A stretch of 64,000 bases of DNA, from positions 1,302,001 through 1,366,000 of the forward strand of contig CALYLX010000111.1 of the NCBI GenBank assembly GCA_944990035.1. The letters are read 5' to 3'. Each line of letters starts with the position of its first letter. The stretch's first letter is position 1. This document shows, piece after piece, positions 23,873 to 36,932 of the stretch. A program made the translations under genes and the position numbers. Under the pieces are notes generated by a model. That model did not search any database, was not told the origin of the DNA, and saw only the letters and a program-made list of their open reading frames with translations. This DNA is from Clitopilus passeckerianus. Its lineage: Eukaryota; Basidiomycota; Agaricomycetes; Agaricales; Entolomataceae.

Positions 23873-25067
23873 ATGTCATGGTCAGGGTTGCCCGACCCAA
23901 GCGTCCTCAGGCATGTCATCGACGTTCATTGCCATCCAACAGACAATGCGCCGATTTCTCAGGAGGAAATAGATCGCCTTGACATAACTATATGCGCAAT
24001 GTCTTCCAGGCAATCCGATCAGCACCTTGTACGTGAACTTGCAACCGCCAATCCAGGCAAAGTCATCCCTTGCTTCGGTTAGCTCTCTCTTGGGTAAACG
24101 GAAAAAGTAATTGAGTCGGCTTAAACTCTACTTGTTGTTCCTTAGGCTATCATCCGTGGTTTTCCCATCATATTTCTCTCAGGCGCAATGTATCAAAAGA
24201 AGATCACTACCGTAGGCTATTCCTTCCCAACGGCGACCAACTACAATCTCCTGGAACGGTCGACAACGGGTCTTCCCCTGCTACAGATAACCCGTTGGTA
24301 GCCTTTGAGAAACTTTTTCCTTCACTACCCGATCCAATTCCACTGGATGATATCCTCACAGAGTTGCGTAACAACCTCGAGGCATTTCCCAATGCACTGC
24401 TAGGGGAAGTAGGCCTGGACCGCAGTTTCCGTATCCCTTACGACTATCATGCGGACCCACGGGAATTGACTCCGTTAACAGTCCCTTTCGATCACCAGCT
24501 GGCTGTTCTGGAGGCACAGATTGGGGTGGCTATAGACTATAGGCGAAATATTAGTCTTCATAGTGTGAAAGCCCAACAGGCCACCTTGGAGCTTTTCGAC
24601 CGGCTGAAGATAAAGTATCTGGGTAGATGGTCCAGAATCAATATTGATCTACACAGCTGTGGCTTAAGCGTCGAATCGTTGAAGGACGTTCAGGTATGTG
24701 CATGTTTTTGTCCATATATGCTATGTGGCTGATGTCAATTCTCAAGAGGAAACACGAGAATGTCTACATGTCCGTCTCCAAAGCTATCAACAGCCGCTCA
24801 AAGAATCTCAGACGCCTCATCTACTACGCTGATCCTAAACGCATTCTAGTCGAATCTGATTACCACACTTTGTCGAAGTGTACGCCAGAGACTTGGGCTA
24901 TCATTCAGACCGTTGCATACGCAAAGCGTTGGTCAGTGGAACGTCACTGGGATGAACGTTTTCTGAAGGAGGAGTACTGGGGAGCTGTTCGAAGGCTAGA
25001 GAGTAACTGGATACAATTCAGCCGTAGTTCGCAAACGGCACCTTATGAAACCGAATACGACCAATAA
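23873..25067 (+). CDS. TatD-family metal-dependent hydrolase (Scn1-like)
   Basis: Amidohydrolase-superfamily protein of the TatD DNase group; fission yeast Scn1 (Cut9-interacting protein) is the nearest named relative I recall. The start at 23873 gives MSWSGLPDPSVLRHVIDVHCHPTDNA with the metal-binding HCH motif. It continues with PGKVIPCFGYHPWF after an intron, LLGEVGLDRSFRIPYD (catalytic Glu), NISLHSVKAQQATLELFD (His ligand), INIDLHSCGLS and PKRILVESDYH (final Asp). An intron near 24692-24760 separates the last blocks. The C-terminus ends YETEYDQ at 25067. The metal ligands all appear present. Whether it is a nuclease or a complex-associated protein cannot be told here. Confidence 0.87.
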
Positions 25068-25088
25068 ACAAGATGTCAATTAAAGTGG

Positions 25089-26029
25089 CTAGTTCCACAT
25101 GTAGCTTAGAATTATAATCGTGCATATTCCAATCAACAACCCAATGATGATAGAATCCCTCCGCCTCCGTGATTTGATCATATTCAAGACATTATTTATT
25201 CCAGGTATCGTGTCTGCATAGATGTGTCTTCAGCTTTCAGAAGACCAATGCAACAAGGAGTACGCACTTATGACCCCTTGCATTCGGGTGTTTATACCTG
25301 CCAATGATGCACGTTGTCGCCCAAAGTCTGCGCGCGTCTCATAGGCTTGGCTTGAAGGTGACGTTAGGATGGTGGCTGCGGAAAAGGGAGATGAGACGAA
25401 CTCACTTCAGAATGTCGTCCGTCATTCTATGAGAACTGTCTATTCGACCTCTCTCTTCTAGTAGCATGTCTGCTGCGGAAGACTTGTAGGCGCTAGACAA
25501 TCCACGTTCAGCATGCGAATACCGCAGCAGACATTGTGGTCATACTCAATGTCATTTCGCACTCCTGTCAGGAGGTTGGCTTGGTCAAGAGCATTCTTTA
25601 CGCTTGCCTGCAAATATGCAATTCAGAGACAAGAACGGTGCACCTCCAGTAACAACACACCTTCGTCCGCTTCAGTTCTCGTGAATGGTCCTGAAAAAGC
25701 TCCCGGTGACGCTGAATTGCCCTCATCATCGAAGCAGACAGGAGTTCAGGATTCGTGGATAGTGAAGCAAGTCTTTCGTTGACATCCTCTAGCTACATTC
25801 GACAGACCTCAGTAAAACTGGTTGAAAAGACATGAGTATCACACACCTTCTCCAGCAGGTCCTCCAGCTCAAATTCCAAGTCCTTCCACCGTTCACTGGA
25901 CCCACCAGCTTCTACATCATTTGGCCTCTGCGAGATGGCTGAAACCAGTTGCGAATACGACGTTAGCTTTGTATCAAAGAGATTCTCGAGAGTCCTGCAT
26001 TGTCGGTGAAGTTGGTCGTAGTCGCTCAT
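25089..26029 (-). CDS. GOS1: Golgi Qb-SNARE Gos1 (GOSR1)
   Basis: Tail-anchored SNARE for ER-Golgi and intra-Golgi fusion. The start at 26029 gives MSDYDQLHRQCRTLENLFD, then KLTSYSQLVSAISQ and SSERWKDLEFELEDLLEK, as in fungal Gos1. Middle exons encode NPELLSASMMRAIQRHRE, KNALDQANLLTGVRNDI and AYKSSAADMLLEERGRI. The SNARE end reads ADTIPGINNVLNMIKSRR followed by the membrane anchor RDSIIIGLLIGICTIIILSY and a two-residue tail (stop at 25089). About 230 residues over six or more exons. It is tail-to-tail with the TatD gene (21 bp between stops) and divergent from the small NTF2-like gene. Confidence 0.9.
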
Positions 26030-26242
26030 ACCTGCCGCGATCGGCAATTCCCGATCCAGAGCGCGATGACCTTTGAACTTATTTCTGACGTCAGCCTGGG
26101 GTTGAACGTCGACCATTTGGCTATAATAGTTGGCAATGTAGTCGAAAGTATATAAACTAGAATGGTCCTTGTTAGATTCCTTCATCGTCGTTTACAACTT
26201 CATAACAGATACCTCCATCATCGCCTTCAACTTCATAGCAGA

Positions 26243-26991
26243 ATGTCCCCGACTTTGAACGCTACCGGTCTTGAACCAGCTCAGTCAAAGGCCTTGAAAG
26301 AACGCCCTGTTCAACCTCATGAAGAGAATATTGTTCAGGCAATGAAAGAGGTGACTATATGCACCTCGATTTTGATCAAGACCTAACAGTGTTTCCTGCA
26401 GATGTACGGGTGTAAGCCAACCTCGGTAGGTCACTCCCTAACTACGACTGTCTCCCTTCCGAACTAACCGCCAACCTTTGCAGACTACATTTGATGTCTA
26501 CACCCAAGATGCGGTCTTTCATGACCCCGTCGGTATAGCCAATGACGTAGGTTCCATTCGTGCTCAGTTTGTTGGTCTAGCAAAGGTACATCCAAGCCCT
26601 GTATATACCGAAGGCCATACTGATCATTAACGACGCAGATATTCGACCGCGCGACTCTTCCCAAGTTCCGTCTCCTGGAAAACCCGCCTACAGTCCCTCA
26701 GAATACAATTCTGATTGACCAAGATGTGTCGTACTTCCGTGGTCAGAACTCTGATTCTCCGACCAAGGTACAGATCTTTTACTCTTTCTGTGCAGTTGGC
26801 TGACCATGTTATAGACATTGAATTCTCTGCTGACTCTCAAAGTGAACAATGCTCACCAAGTTACCAACCATGAAGAACAGTGGAACCATGAGAAAAACAC
26901 AACCAGCGACGATGGCTTCTTGGGCTTCTTGAACGAACAGCGCAAGAAGTTCACTGCTGGCTTGACCAATAAGGTAGTTGGAAAAGATTAG
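26243..26991 (+). CDS. Small NTF2/SnoaL-like fold protein
   Basis: Conserved-looking fungal protein of about 165 residues without a known reaction. The ATG at 26243 gives MSPTLNATGLEPAQSKALK; short introns follow after ALKEMYGCKPTS-type joins. The core reads FDVYTQDAVFHDPVGIAN, VGSIRAQFVGLAKIFDRA, FRLLENPPTVPQNTILID and LNSLLTLKVNNAHQVTNHEE, the alternating helix/strand pattern of an NTF2-like or SnoaL-like cone fold (a DP pair after the first helix is typical). The C-terminus is Lys-rich and ends VVGKD (stop 26989-26991). The family assignment is by pattern, not by catalytic residues. An upstream in-frame ATG at 26162 would add a low-complexity leader encoded by a 30-bp tandem duplication and is judged to be 5' UTR. 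Confidence 0.65.
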
Positions 26992-27058
26992 ATTTCAAGG
27001 CGTAACGCTTCCTCTTGCAAATTAGTGTACACTCTTGATAGTAAACTACAATCTGTTT

Positions 27059-30000
27059 TTAAAATCCGAACCACGACTTTGCGGACTGCTCGGTGGCCAA
27101 TCGTTTGGCTTGGGCCACCATGCTCTTGCTTCCTTCCTCAAGGGCCTGGAAGCGTTGCTCCAGATCGTTCAATGCTTGCCTACGTGCAATCCAGATCAAT
27201 AAGACTTGCTTTCAGAGCAGCTAAAAGCCACGCACCCTCTTTCGCCTATGGCAGACGTCAATCGACCATAAAGGCTACTTTGCGTAGCAGCTGCAGAACT
27301 CGCGATGCCCGATGCACCAGCAGCTAGATCTGCTCTACTAGGCAGATTGGCAGCCCAGCCCTGTCTCTCCGCTTGGGGCACCGGCCTATTGGGTCCTCCA
27401 ACTATTGACAGATATGGTTACAATCGATAACACCACGACTTGGAAGCGGGACTCACGTAGTTCGTCGATTTGATCCCCTGACATGCCTTGATTGAAGGGC
27501 AACCACGAGCCCAACTGGAGTAGTGACGGGGGTCCCATCGAAATACGCTGAGGATGCGGAGGTATGGCGACTCGAGTCGATGCGAAGTCGATATCGGGAA
27601 GCTCGTAAGGTCGACGTTGATTGAACAAGGTGCCATAGTGAGCAGTCGTCATAATGGCAGCCGTTGGGTGGGCTGACCAGGCGATAAAGTCCCCAGTTTC
27701 CTCGAGTGTGAATGTCCTTGAAAGATTGAATTTCGTTGTTAGGCACACACGCGTCGGAAGGCGATTGCCCACTTACGATGTCGGAACCGCCGGTAGTTTG
27801 AGTGTGTACAAGAATTCTAGATGAGGTATTGAATAGAAATGAGCTTCTTGATAATTTGTAACGACGACCAGCGCGCGAGAGCCTTGAGAAGTTGGGTTCA
27901 GGTCATGAGTGTATGTGACTACTTCAGCTTACCCATTCTTTCAACAATCTGAGCATCGAGAATGGTCCCGAATTTGGCGTTCCATTCTGCCTTCCCCAGC
28001 CTCTTTCCGTCGATTCTGGCAATTGATTTGGCACCTTTGCTTCCGACAGTTATCAGGAACGGAGGAACCTGGGCAGCCCCTCCCGGGGAACCAGACGAAA
28101 TAGAGGATAAATTGGATCGGTCGGCCCTACATTTAGCACCAGACTTGACATCGATGATAAAGGACCCTCGAGCAAGTGGTTGAGTAACTCCATGCTCTAC
28201 TTTGATTGGTCCTGTAGCCGTCCAGGCGGACCCTTTCTGAAGAATGGTATGAATATCGTAGTCGCCCGAAGAGCGCATGGCAACTAGCTGGATGCTTTTC
28301 TCAGGGCCTGTTTGGCTTATATTAATGTCCCAACACCACACCGAATTCCAATGGCAAGCTTACTTTCGGTCAAAGGTGCAATGGTCCATACAAGCGACAT
28401 AACAGGATCATGTTTCCGGTGAAGAGGCAAATGTAGGCCAGTCGTTGTCTTATCACTTCCCCCTTCATGGCGTAAGATGATCTCGGGCGCTCGCATATCC
28501 ACTACGAATAGAATTTCGTGGTAGGCAACGGCCAAAAAACCTATTGTTCCAAGTCAGCCATGAAGTCAGCCATGAAATTTTTGAACAGTAGTACAGAGCA
28601 CCAACCGATATCTGATATGGCATGGGCCGTCGTTGGGCCGTGACCCGGCGCAAGTATGAAATACGGGGAAAAGGAAGTGAGGTTTGGAACATGTTCCAGA
28701 TTTACCAACTCCTCGTCCTTTGCTATTTTGTGATTGGCAGCATGTTGTGGCCCTGAGAGACGGAAAATCGTGACTTCCCCCGTCTGTAAGACAATGGCCG
28801 CTTCAAGTGCCTCGGTTGCGAATGTGACGCTCTCGATACGGGCTGTATTCAGGAAACCTTTCGGGAGTCTGGGCGTGACCGTTGGATCCGTCAAGACAGG
28901 CCTCATATCAGCCGTGAGGTGTGGTAACGGGTTGGGGAAGCTGGATTGAAGTGGAGTCGGCTGCACTCCAGTAAGAAGTTGTGCGCTGATATCGAAGAAA
29001 CGAACGTGGAGGTCCCGGTACCAGTTCACAAGTAATCGATGAGGCTGGAACTGTGGGGATTATCAATGAATGTAGTTCGGAAATAGTGGCCCTTCTTACT
29101 TTAGCTAGTTTGAATTCATGCGCTTTCGCCTCATCCGACCACGCGACTCCACCCAATAGTGGCAAGAAACTGCCTGGATCTGGCGGATCACGCGTCAGGA
29201 TTTGGTGACTTTCATTCTCCAGTCTGTAGAGGTATCCATCTCGGGGGCCGCCAGCGCTTTCATCCAGTGTACCCGGTAACGCCAACCGCTTTGGATCAAT
29301 GGCCTCATTCAGGGAACGTAAAGTCGAGTCTAAATCATCTGCGAGAGAGTCGGGAGTAATGACCTTCACGGTTGGATTCGTCTGTGCAATGGTGAAGGCC
29401 GGAGGTGGGTACTGATAGGCCTCTGCTACCCTTGTTCCTCCCTGGCCTTCACTCAGAAGAATAACGGCCAAAGGGTCAAAGGTGCCGGAAAAGTGAGGTG
29501 ACTCTTTAGGCATCAGGATGTAGTCCTGGACAGTTCCTTTTGAGAAATAAAAGAATGAATCCATGGGATCCATGGATGCCTGCATCGCTTTTCGCATGAA
29601 GGGAGAAAGTAAAGGCAGGTTAGATGTTGTCGGCGCAGGCGGTTCTGGCGGATTGAATGCTGGTAGCTGAATCACAGTCAATCCAGCTGGCTCGTTTGCA
29701 ATCAGTCCTCCAAGAATGGCCAAGGTGGTCGAGCCACCACGAGGATCCGTCGAGTTCAAGTAACCGCTCCATGACATTTTGAAGATAGGCTCTCTGTCGT
29801 AGGGAGGCTCCTTGACCCCATCCTTATTCGAAAGCACATGATCTAACTTTTCGTGATCCACAATGTTAACGTCGAGCGTATCCAGCGTCCTGACTAATAG
29901 AGGCACATCTTCGTCATCGACTGCCCAAAATGCAATCGAGCCGTCTGTGTGGCCAACTGCGAAGAAGAATCCCGAGGGATGAATAGCGAGGGCCGTAACT

Positions 30001-31151
30001 TCCGGTCTTCTGTGTGTGAGAAGATCCTGTAGAAGAGCTCGGGTCAGAATCCTTCACCCTCAAACGATGAGCATACTGGACTGCCGTAGCCATACCCTCC
30101 GGGTGCTCCTGGAGGTAGAACGAGTTCAAATGCACGGATGGTATCCCGTTTCGGCTGAATCCCGGGTTAGCCCTAAATGGTGGCATTGACAAGGATAGGG
30201 ACTTGCTAGATCGGCCAAGAGAACGCCGCCTGCGAAGAAAAATCTTCAGAAAAAGAATGACGCGTCTGAGAAAAAAAAATAAGAGGACCTCCATAGGATA
30301 CAAATATCTGATCCAATGCTCGTGGGTGTATGCAAAGATCTACAGCAATACTCCTATCATATGTCAGTACTCCTCGAACCTTTGAAAATATGATTAACAA
30401 ACAAATCAGGAGCAAGCAAGTCATCGGGATGATTCGAGATCGACTTTTCAGCGTAGAGTTTCCACATATTAGGCATGGCGAACGGTGATTTTCGTAAGCA
30501 AGTGAGGTCATAAGTTCTTATTTCTCCCGAATTCAAAGCCAGAAATATCTGATTAATATGGTTTGAGTGGAGGCCTGCCAGCGATGAAAACTTGAAAACA
30601 AACATGGGTGTGCGAAGCCGAAACAGCTAGGGAGCTGAGAGAGGCGATATAAGATCCCGGATGAGTGGCATTCGTTCGAAACATACTTGACCTGATCGAA
30701 GCGGGCAGACGTTAGGAGTTTGGGTCGTCCATAGGCTGACAGATCGAAGATGTGAAGTGTGTTCTGGGCATCTAGGCGACTTCGGTCAGAACGGTCAAAA
30801 ACGAAAAATGACCAACCTACCAAGGCAGATGAGGTAGAACAAGGAATTGACGAACTGCAAGAATCGTGCCTCTTTTGGTTCCGGGAGCCTTAATCTTGCT
30901 TCTACACCCGGTCGACCGAAAATATAGATTTGACCATCAGATGTTCCTGCAGAGTCGCTTGAATAAGCCTGACAGAAGACAGGCCTCTTGAACCTACCGA
31001 TTGCTAGAAGAGCAGAGAGAGGTTCGATGGCGAACGCGGATATATTGGCTGGCAAAAACAACGTTCTCAGCAATCCGACTTTACAGCCCTCGATATCACG
31101 CAGTTCGTTCGAAAGGTCGGCCTGTGTGCTTTCCTTGTATCTTTGGAACAT
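27059..31151 (-). CDS. Lgl/Sro7/tomosyn family exocytosis protein with R-SNARE-like tail
   Basis: Double beta-propeller protein regulating SNARE assembly at the plasma membrane and cell polarity. The start at 31151 (MFQRYKESTQADLSNELRD) runs into the first WD40 blades: LFLPANISAFAIEPLSALL, TSDGQIYIFGRPGVEARL. Later blades read LHIFDLSAYGRPK, LALNSGEIRTYDLTC and SGFFFAVGHTDGSIAFW; the Lgl-type middle follows (RTLDTLDVNIVDHEKLDHV, KMSWSGYLNSTDPRGGST). The end reads QALNDLEQRFQALEEGSKS, MVAQAKRLATEQ and SAKSWFGF, a VAMP-like coil with the conserved aromatic end seen in tomosyn/Sro7 tails. Estimated length is about 1050 residues with many short introns. Only 67 bp separate it from the convergent NTF2-like gene, and GOS1 lies 1 kb beyond. 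Intact as far as traced. Confidence 0.88.
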
Positions 31152-31393
31152 TGAGGATACTCAGAGAAGTGTCGGAAGTAGATGGGATTGAAGAGATCCT
31201 GAACTAGCTGCTGCGATCATTGTGGATGCGTGATGAGCAGAAGATCCAAGCTCTCGTCATCCTCACATTGCTTGGCACTGCTTGGCTGAATTCCGAGTAC
31301 AGAGTGGTCCTGCTCAAGACGGTGAACACCAGATGCCATAAATCAACAAACACGGGGAGTTGATCATTCTATTTGAATATCGACAGAGTATAA

Positions 31394-34300
31394 TTACAAA
31401 GGCCTAACAGCAGTGCTGAGGATAGCCCAGTCTGCGCTCTGGCGACACATATCTCGGAATGGCCCTGCTTTAGCTAACAAATCTTGAGGTGTTCCGTATT
31501 CTACGATTCTTCCACTGTCAAGCATTAGGATTCGATCGTAGTCGATGATAGTTTTTAGGCGATGAGCAATAGTAATGACAATGGCATGCGAGAATTCTTC
31601 GCGAATGGTGTTCTGTATCTGTGGAATGTGTTAGTCAAGCACCTCTCCTTCCATGTTATAGCCAGAAGAAGGCCTACCCTATCGTCCAAACCAGCATCAA
31701 TCTGACTCGTTGCCTCATCCAATATGATGACGTTTGTTCGTCTCAGAATAGCACGAGCAATGGCAACAAGTTGCTTCTCTCCGGCACTCAGTGAGCCTGG
31801 GCTCACTAGGATATCCAACGGTGACGTTCCAGGCTCATGGCGCAGCAAAGGTGTAAGATGACATCGATCGAGGATATCCACGCATTCTTGGGCTGTATGT
31901 TCGTTGAACGGGTCGAGATTGCTGCGGATAGTTCCAGAGAAAAGGGCGACGTCCTGTGAGATGATGGTCTACATTTTCCGGTTCAGTTGACCAGCGCTTT
32001 GAATTAGCAGCCTTGACAAACCACGCGAGTTCGTAAATCTTCTAAACCTAGCTTGGAAATATCCAGACCATCGACTCTGTGAATATGAAGAGAATCAGCT
32101 GCCGTTTCACACTTGCAAATACTGCATACAGAATGGAGCCACTGGACGCTTCAACCATCCTTAGGAGCGACAGGGCTAACGTTGATTTACCGGAGCCGGT
32201 TCTTCCAACCTGCATAGGCAATGAGGTGTTATTTTCAGAGTGCACGAGATCAAACATACTACACCAATCTTTTCAGACGGCTTGACGCTGAATGAAATGT
32301 TCTGAAGGGCAGGAGGCAAATGCGGGGCGTATCGAACCACAAGGTCGGAAACATGAAGCTGCCCAGAACTGGATGGCCAGTAAGCAGGTGGTTTTGAATC
32401 TTCGATTACAGCTGGCGCCTCTTGTGGTACATTGAAGTATTCAACAACACGCTCGACACTGTTGAAGTCCAATTCAAGTTGGGCAGCTACTCTGAAGGCC
32501 GAGGTTGTGAGCTACGCGTCAGGTTTCAAAGTACAAAGGCCTTACTTTACAAGTTGACGACTCGCTTCGGCGAAGATACCAGCTTGAACAATGACGATGG
32601 CGGTCGAGCCATCCGTTGTACCGCTCCAAAGAGCGAACATAGTTGCCGCAAAGACCACGACTGAACCCAGGCCTGATCGCAGTTAATTATTGTAGAAAAA
32701 TGATGCAAAATTTGGGCTCACAATCATATCTCCACCGCAGCCAAGCATTGACCAACCACTGGGGGAAAAAATAAATTTTAATTTCAATGAGGAGGACGAG
32801 ATACCCACATAGACGTGGTCAAATGACTGGAACTTGTCCACTTTAGCATAAAATACATCCTGGTACCGTTTCTCCATTCCAAAAGCTCTGATATGCGAGA
32901 TGCCCCGTAGTAACTCGTCAAACCCAGCGAAGGCGGGGGACAGTGATATTGACTCCAGTCTTCTGAGATCCCTGGCAGCTTGAATGTAGGGAGGTGCTAA
33001 CCTGATGTACAATCCCGCAATGCAAAGGGCGAATGGTGCGAAAGTAGGAACCACGACGAGAATGACGATGAACGATGCTAAGAAGTTGAAGATTCCCGAT
33101 ATACAGGATCGGGCCGAGTTCATGAGGGCGCCGTCGATAGTGTTGATGTCAGTTGTAAATCGATTCAAAATACGGCCAATAGGGGTAATGTCGAAGAAGC
33201 GGACTGGAGCTCTGGAGAGCCGTTTCAATAATCTCTCGAAGAGGGCGCGAGAGGCCTGCAAGCTTGCGTAATAGCCAATTCCGATGTACACGAATACCGA
33301 AGTTGCGCCGGCCAAAGAGATGTAGAGGTATATCAAGAGCCATGGTTTCACGTCAATATTCGGCGAGGGTAGCCCGGTCCATGGATATTCGAGCGTGGTT
33401 TTGATTGTTAGAAGCTTAGAAACGCCGACTTCGTATGCTTCGCCCCATTGCGCTAGGTAAACCTGAAGAGGGGGTAAGCGAATTAGAGGTACTTCCCGTC
33501 GCAAACACTGACCTGGTTCCCAATGTTGATAAATCGAATTAGAAGCATGAGAGCAATTGTCAAGATCCAAGGGATAGTTCCCGCAGCTCTAATATAGGTT
33601 AAATATGTTCTGATCGAAACTCGACCTTCAGCTCGAGCCTCTTCCTCGATTAGCTTGCCGCTATTTGAAGGTTTTGTATCTCCCAATTGATTCTGGCCGA
33701 TACCCCCTTGCTTCACCGGCTTGCCTTCAGCCTCGATAGATTCATCCTCCGCTTCGACGACTGTTTTCAGTACACCTTGACTCTCCAGTTCGTCGGGTGA
33801 ACCCCGAGCTAGGACTTGCCCAAACTCGAGCTCAATAATATATGACGCATGAAGAAGGCAGAGCCTGATGTGGTGCGTAACCAGAACAATGGTCCGACCC
33901 TGGGCTAGCGGGCCAGTTAGGCACTTGTTTACTATATGTTGGGCAGTATGCATATCCACAGCTGCCAAAGGATCATCTAGAAGTATGCACTGGTCATGTA
34001 TAAGAGATTGTGTCAATCCTGAGTCGTTGAAAGAGGGCGTACCTCTGCTGCTGAATAGAATGCACGTGCAAGGGCTACTCTCGCTCGTTGGCCTCCAGAC
34101 AGGGTAATACCCTTCTCGCCAATTTCTGCCCGAAATTGAGTATATGAGTCAAAACAGGCGTAGGTTAGGTCGTACCCGTCAAGTCCCCAGCGTGAAGAAC
34201 ACTCAAGTCTTTGAGTAGCGCACAGGCGTCAAGGACGGCGTCGTATCGAGCTTGGTCGAATCCATATCGACATCCGAAAATGATATTATCACGTATTGTT

Positions 34301-36932
34301 GCATGCTCTAACCATGGCGTTTGCCCGCAAAATGCCACTTTATGATGCCGTTTACTGATGTTTACTTTGCCTGACAGGCAATTCATTTCTGGGCTACAGT
34401 GAGCTCCAATCCGCTGGCATGAAGACACAACGATGAACGTACCACCCAACAAGGCTGCCAATAGAGCACTCTTGCCAGAACCGGTTGCTCCACTGACCAA
34501 AGATAGTTTTCCGCGGGGAAAGTTAACATTCAAAGGCCCAAGCTGGAAATGAACGGCTGAAGAAGGCGATTTAGGTAGAGCTGGCCACTGAAAGGTGGCG
34601 TCGCTGAACCCCAAGTCTTCACCTTCGTTTGCATCTTCAATGCCTTTGAATGTTGAAGCCCATTCCGGAACTTCCTCCTCCACAAGAAATGCTTCAATAC
34701 GCTGCATGGAGACATAGGCGTGGAGCATAGCGAATATTTGCCCTGGCAAGGCGGTCATGGGTTCTTGTATTTGGGTAAATAGTGCGATGGCAGTGAAGGC
34801 TTTGGAGACGGTCAGACGTTCTCCTGCAATGAGAGTGTAGGACAGGAAAGAGACGAGCGCCGTTGCTGACGGTATCCATGTCCTGAGGAGAAAATCAGTC
34901 TTGTTACTCAAACCCTCACTCTGGCTACTGACCAAATGAAAGAGATCAGAGTGTCAATAATGTTTTGTTTGACCCGCCAGGCAAGCTCTGCTTCCCTAGC
35001 CCGTCGTGATCTGGATGCCCAATGGTTTTCTGTTAACGTGGATTATCAAGACAGCAAATACTGGAAGAGGCTCTCAAAGCTCACCCCACCCATAGAATTT
35101 GAGGAACCGAATATTCTGCAGTAATTCATTAACAATGCCCATCCTTGTGTCTTTAGCTTTCCATGAAGCTCCGGTAAGCTGTGATATCGTTAGCCTCCCA
35201 TGCAAAGACAGTTAAAGCCAAGGGCACGAGATTCTTACATAGACATTATATGTAGCCAGTGGATAGTTAATAGCATAGGCGAAAATAATCACAGCAACAC
35301 CAGATAGTGCACTCCATCCTAGGACTCTGTAGGTTCGGGTCGACGGGGGGCTTGCGCAGAAATAGGTGGAAGCATACTGGTACAGGAACACAAGAGCAAT
35401 TATAAGGCGGACAGGGGACGTAAACAGTCCCGAGAATTCCCAGAAGCGTTGAGCAACGGCATAGGTGTCTCCTCTGGTACCGGAAATGAGCGTCAAGCTG
35501 CAGAGTTGGCCAGAGTGGAGCTTACTGCATCAGATTCACAATCTTCCCCAAATCCGCACTTTTCTGGTCGTCTCCCTCTTCGCTAACGTGCCCACTCACA
35601 TCCTGTCTAACCAGCGACTTGTAATGGAGCGAACAAAACAATTGTCCCCTGGTCCGTTCGTAACACCTCCGGGTATGCCAGAGCTGAAAAAGATCAACTT
35701 GTGCGAAGGAAAGGTGGGCCAAAAATGTGGCAAGGGTCCAGAAGTAGGCGGTACCCCGAGAGTTCGGGTTATCGTTGTCTGCTAATGCCTTCAATATCTC
35801 CTGGAGAGCCCAAGGCGGAAGAAATCCTGGAAGCTGTAAATATTCGGCAGCTTCTTTGCAGAATGAGAAGAATCTCACCAACTACTGCACTCCACATCTC
35901 TAGAACCACGTCCAGAATTAAGTCAAGGGAGTTCGACACAAGCAGGAAACGAAGCAAGGAATGGTCAGGATGCCTATGTAGCGATTAGAAATATATAACA
36001 GTCCATAGCACATGGCCAACGCACATTCTTCGGTATTCTAAGCATTTGCTGAAAATTTTCTTGTGCTGGAAGTAAGGGGAGAGCATCCAGATATCTGTAT
36101 CATTCAATGTCCTCTTGGTTGCAAGGTCAAGAACTGGTTGGACGAAGGAGAATGTTGACCATGACCATAGGGTAACATCATCCTCGGGGCAGGAGTACTT
36201 GTTCGACGATCCCTTAAAACCACATCTATGAGCGCAGAACAACCGAGGTGCAGCAGCTTGAGCTCACATTTCTTATATGCGCAACATTGGCCGCAACTTT
36301 TGTTGGCTGTAAAGGCAAGGTGCCGGCCACCCAGACAAAGGCCGAAGGGGCAAGTAACTGAAATACGCCTAAGAGTATTGTTCTGGCATTCGTAGAGGTT
36401 TGAAGGACGTCAATCCCGAGTTGGGCTAGTTGGACGAGCAGTTGAAAGGCGGCGAAAGTGAGCAATAGGTATGGGGGAGTTATTGGCGGTCGTGCCAGAA
36501 TATGGATGGAGATATAGGCCTATTTCAATGAGCAAGGTTGGTCAATGTGTTACAAGGGTGAAGGGCTGGGCTCACCCAGGCTACCAGCAAGACCAGAGCT
36601 CTGAGTGTAGGTTCGAGCTCCTGCAGGATCAAACCAGAGCTCATACAACCTAGCCACCCAACACTAGCTATACACCCTATGCCACATAAGAGACGCGTCT
36701 TGGTTGTCGGATTCGAGATTTTGGATGCAGTTGGTTCAATGACATCTTCAAGCCTGATGAAATTGCGGAATGGCCTCGATATAGCGCTCAAGACACTTCG
36801 TATAGCACCGGGAAACGGAATTGCTGTAGTTATGTCGTTTAATAGAAACAGGACAACGAAGGAAGCAGGCAACAGTATGCCCCAGGTGAAGCCGGGGAAG
36901 TTGTCGAAACTGGGGAGCCCATCCTGAAGCAT
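31394..36932 (-). CDS. ABCC-type (MRP) full ABC transporter
   Basis: ATP-driven exporter of conjugates or drugs, expected in vacuolar or plasma membrane. The N-terminal TMD0 begins [20 protein letters not shown] and includes [15 protein letters not shown] and further hydrophobic helices. TMD1 follows the linker [23 protein letters not shown]1: Walker [21 protein letters not shown]-loop [19 protein letters not shown], signature [12 protein letters not shown], Walker [13 protein letters not shown]. The linker carries acidic residues ([16 protein letters not shown]). TMD2 includes [22 protein letters not shown]2: Walker [18 protein letters not shown], signature [19 protein letters not shown], Walker [17 protein letters not shown]-loop IVITIAHRL, ending LSTAVRPL. 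All catalytic motifs are present, so it should be active. The layout fits ABCC; the substrate is unknown. The first ATG is tentative. Confidence 0.9.
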
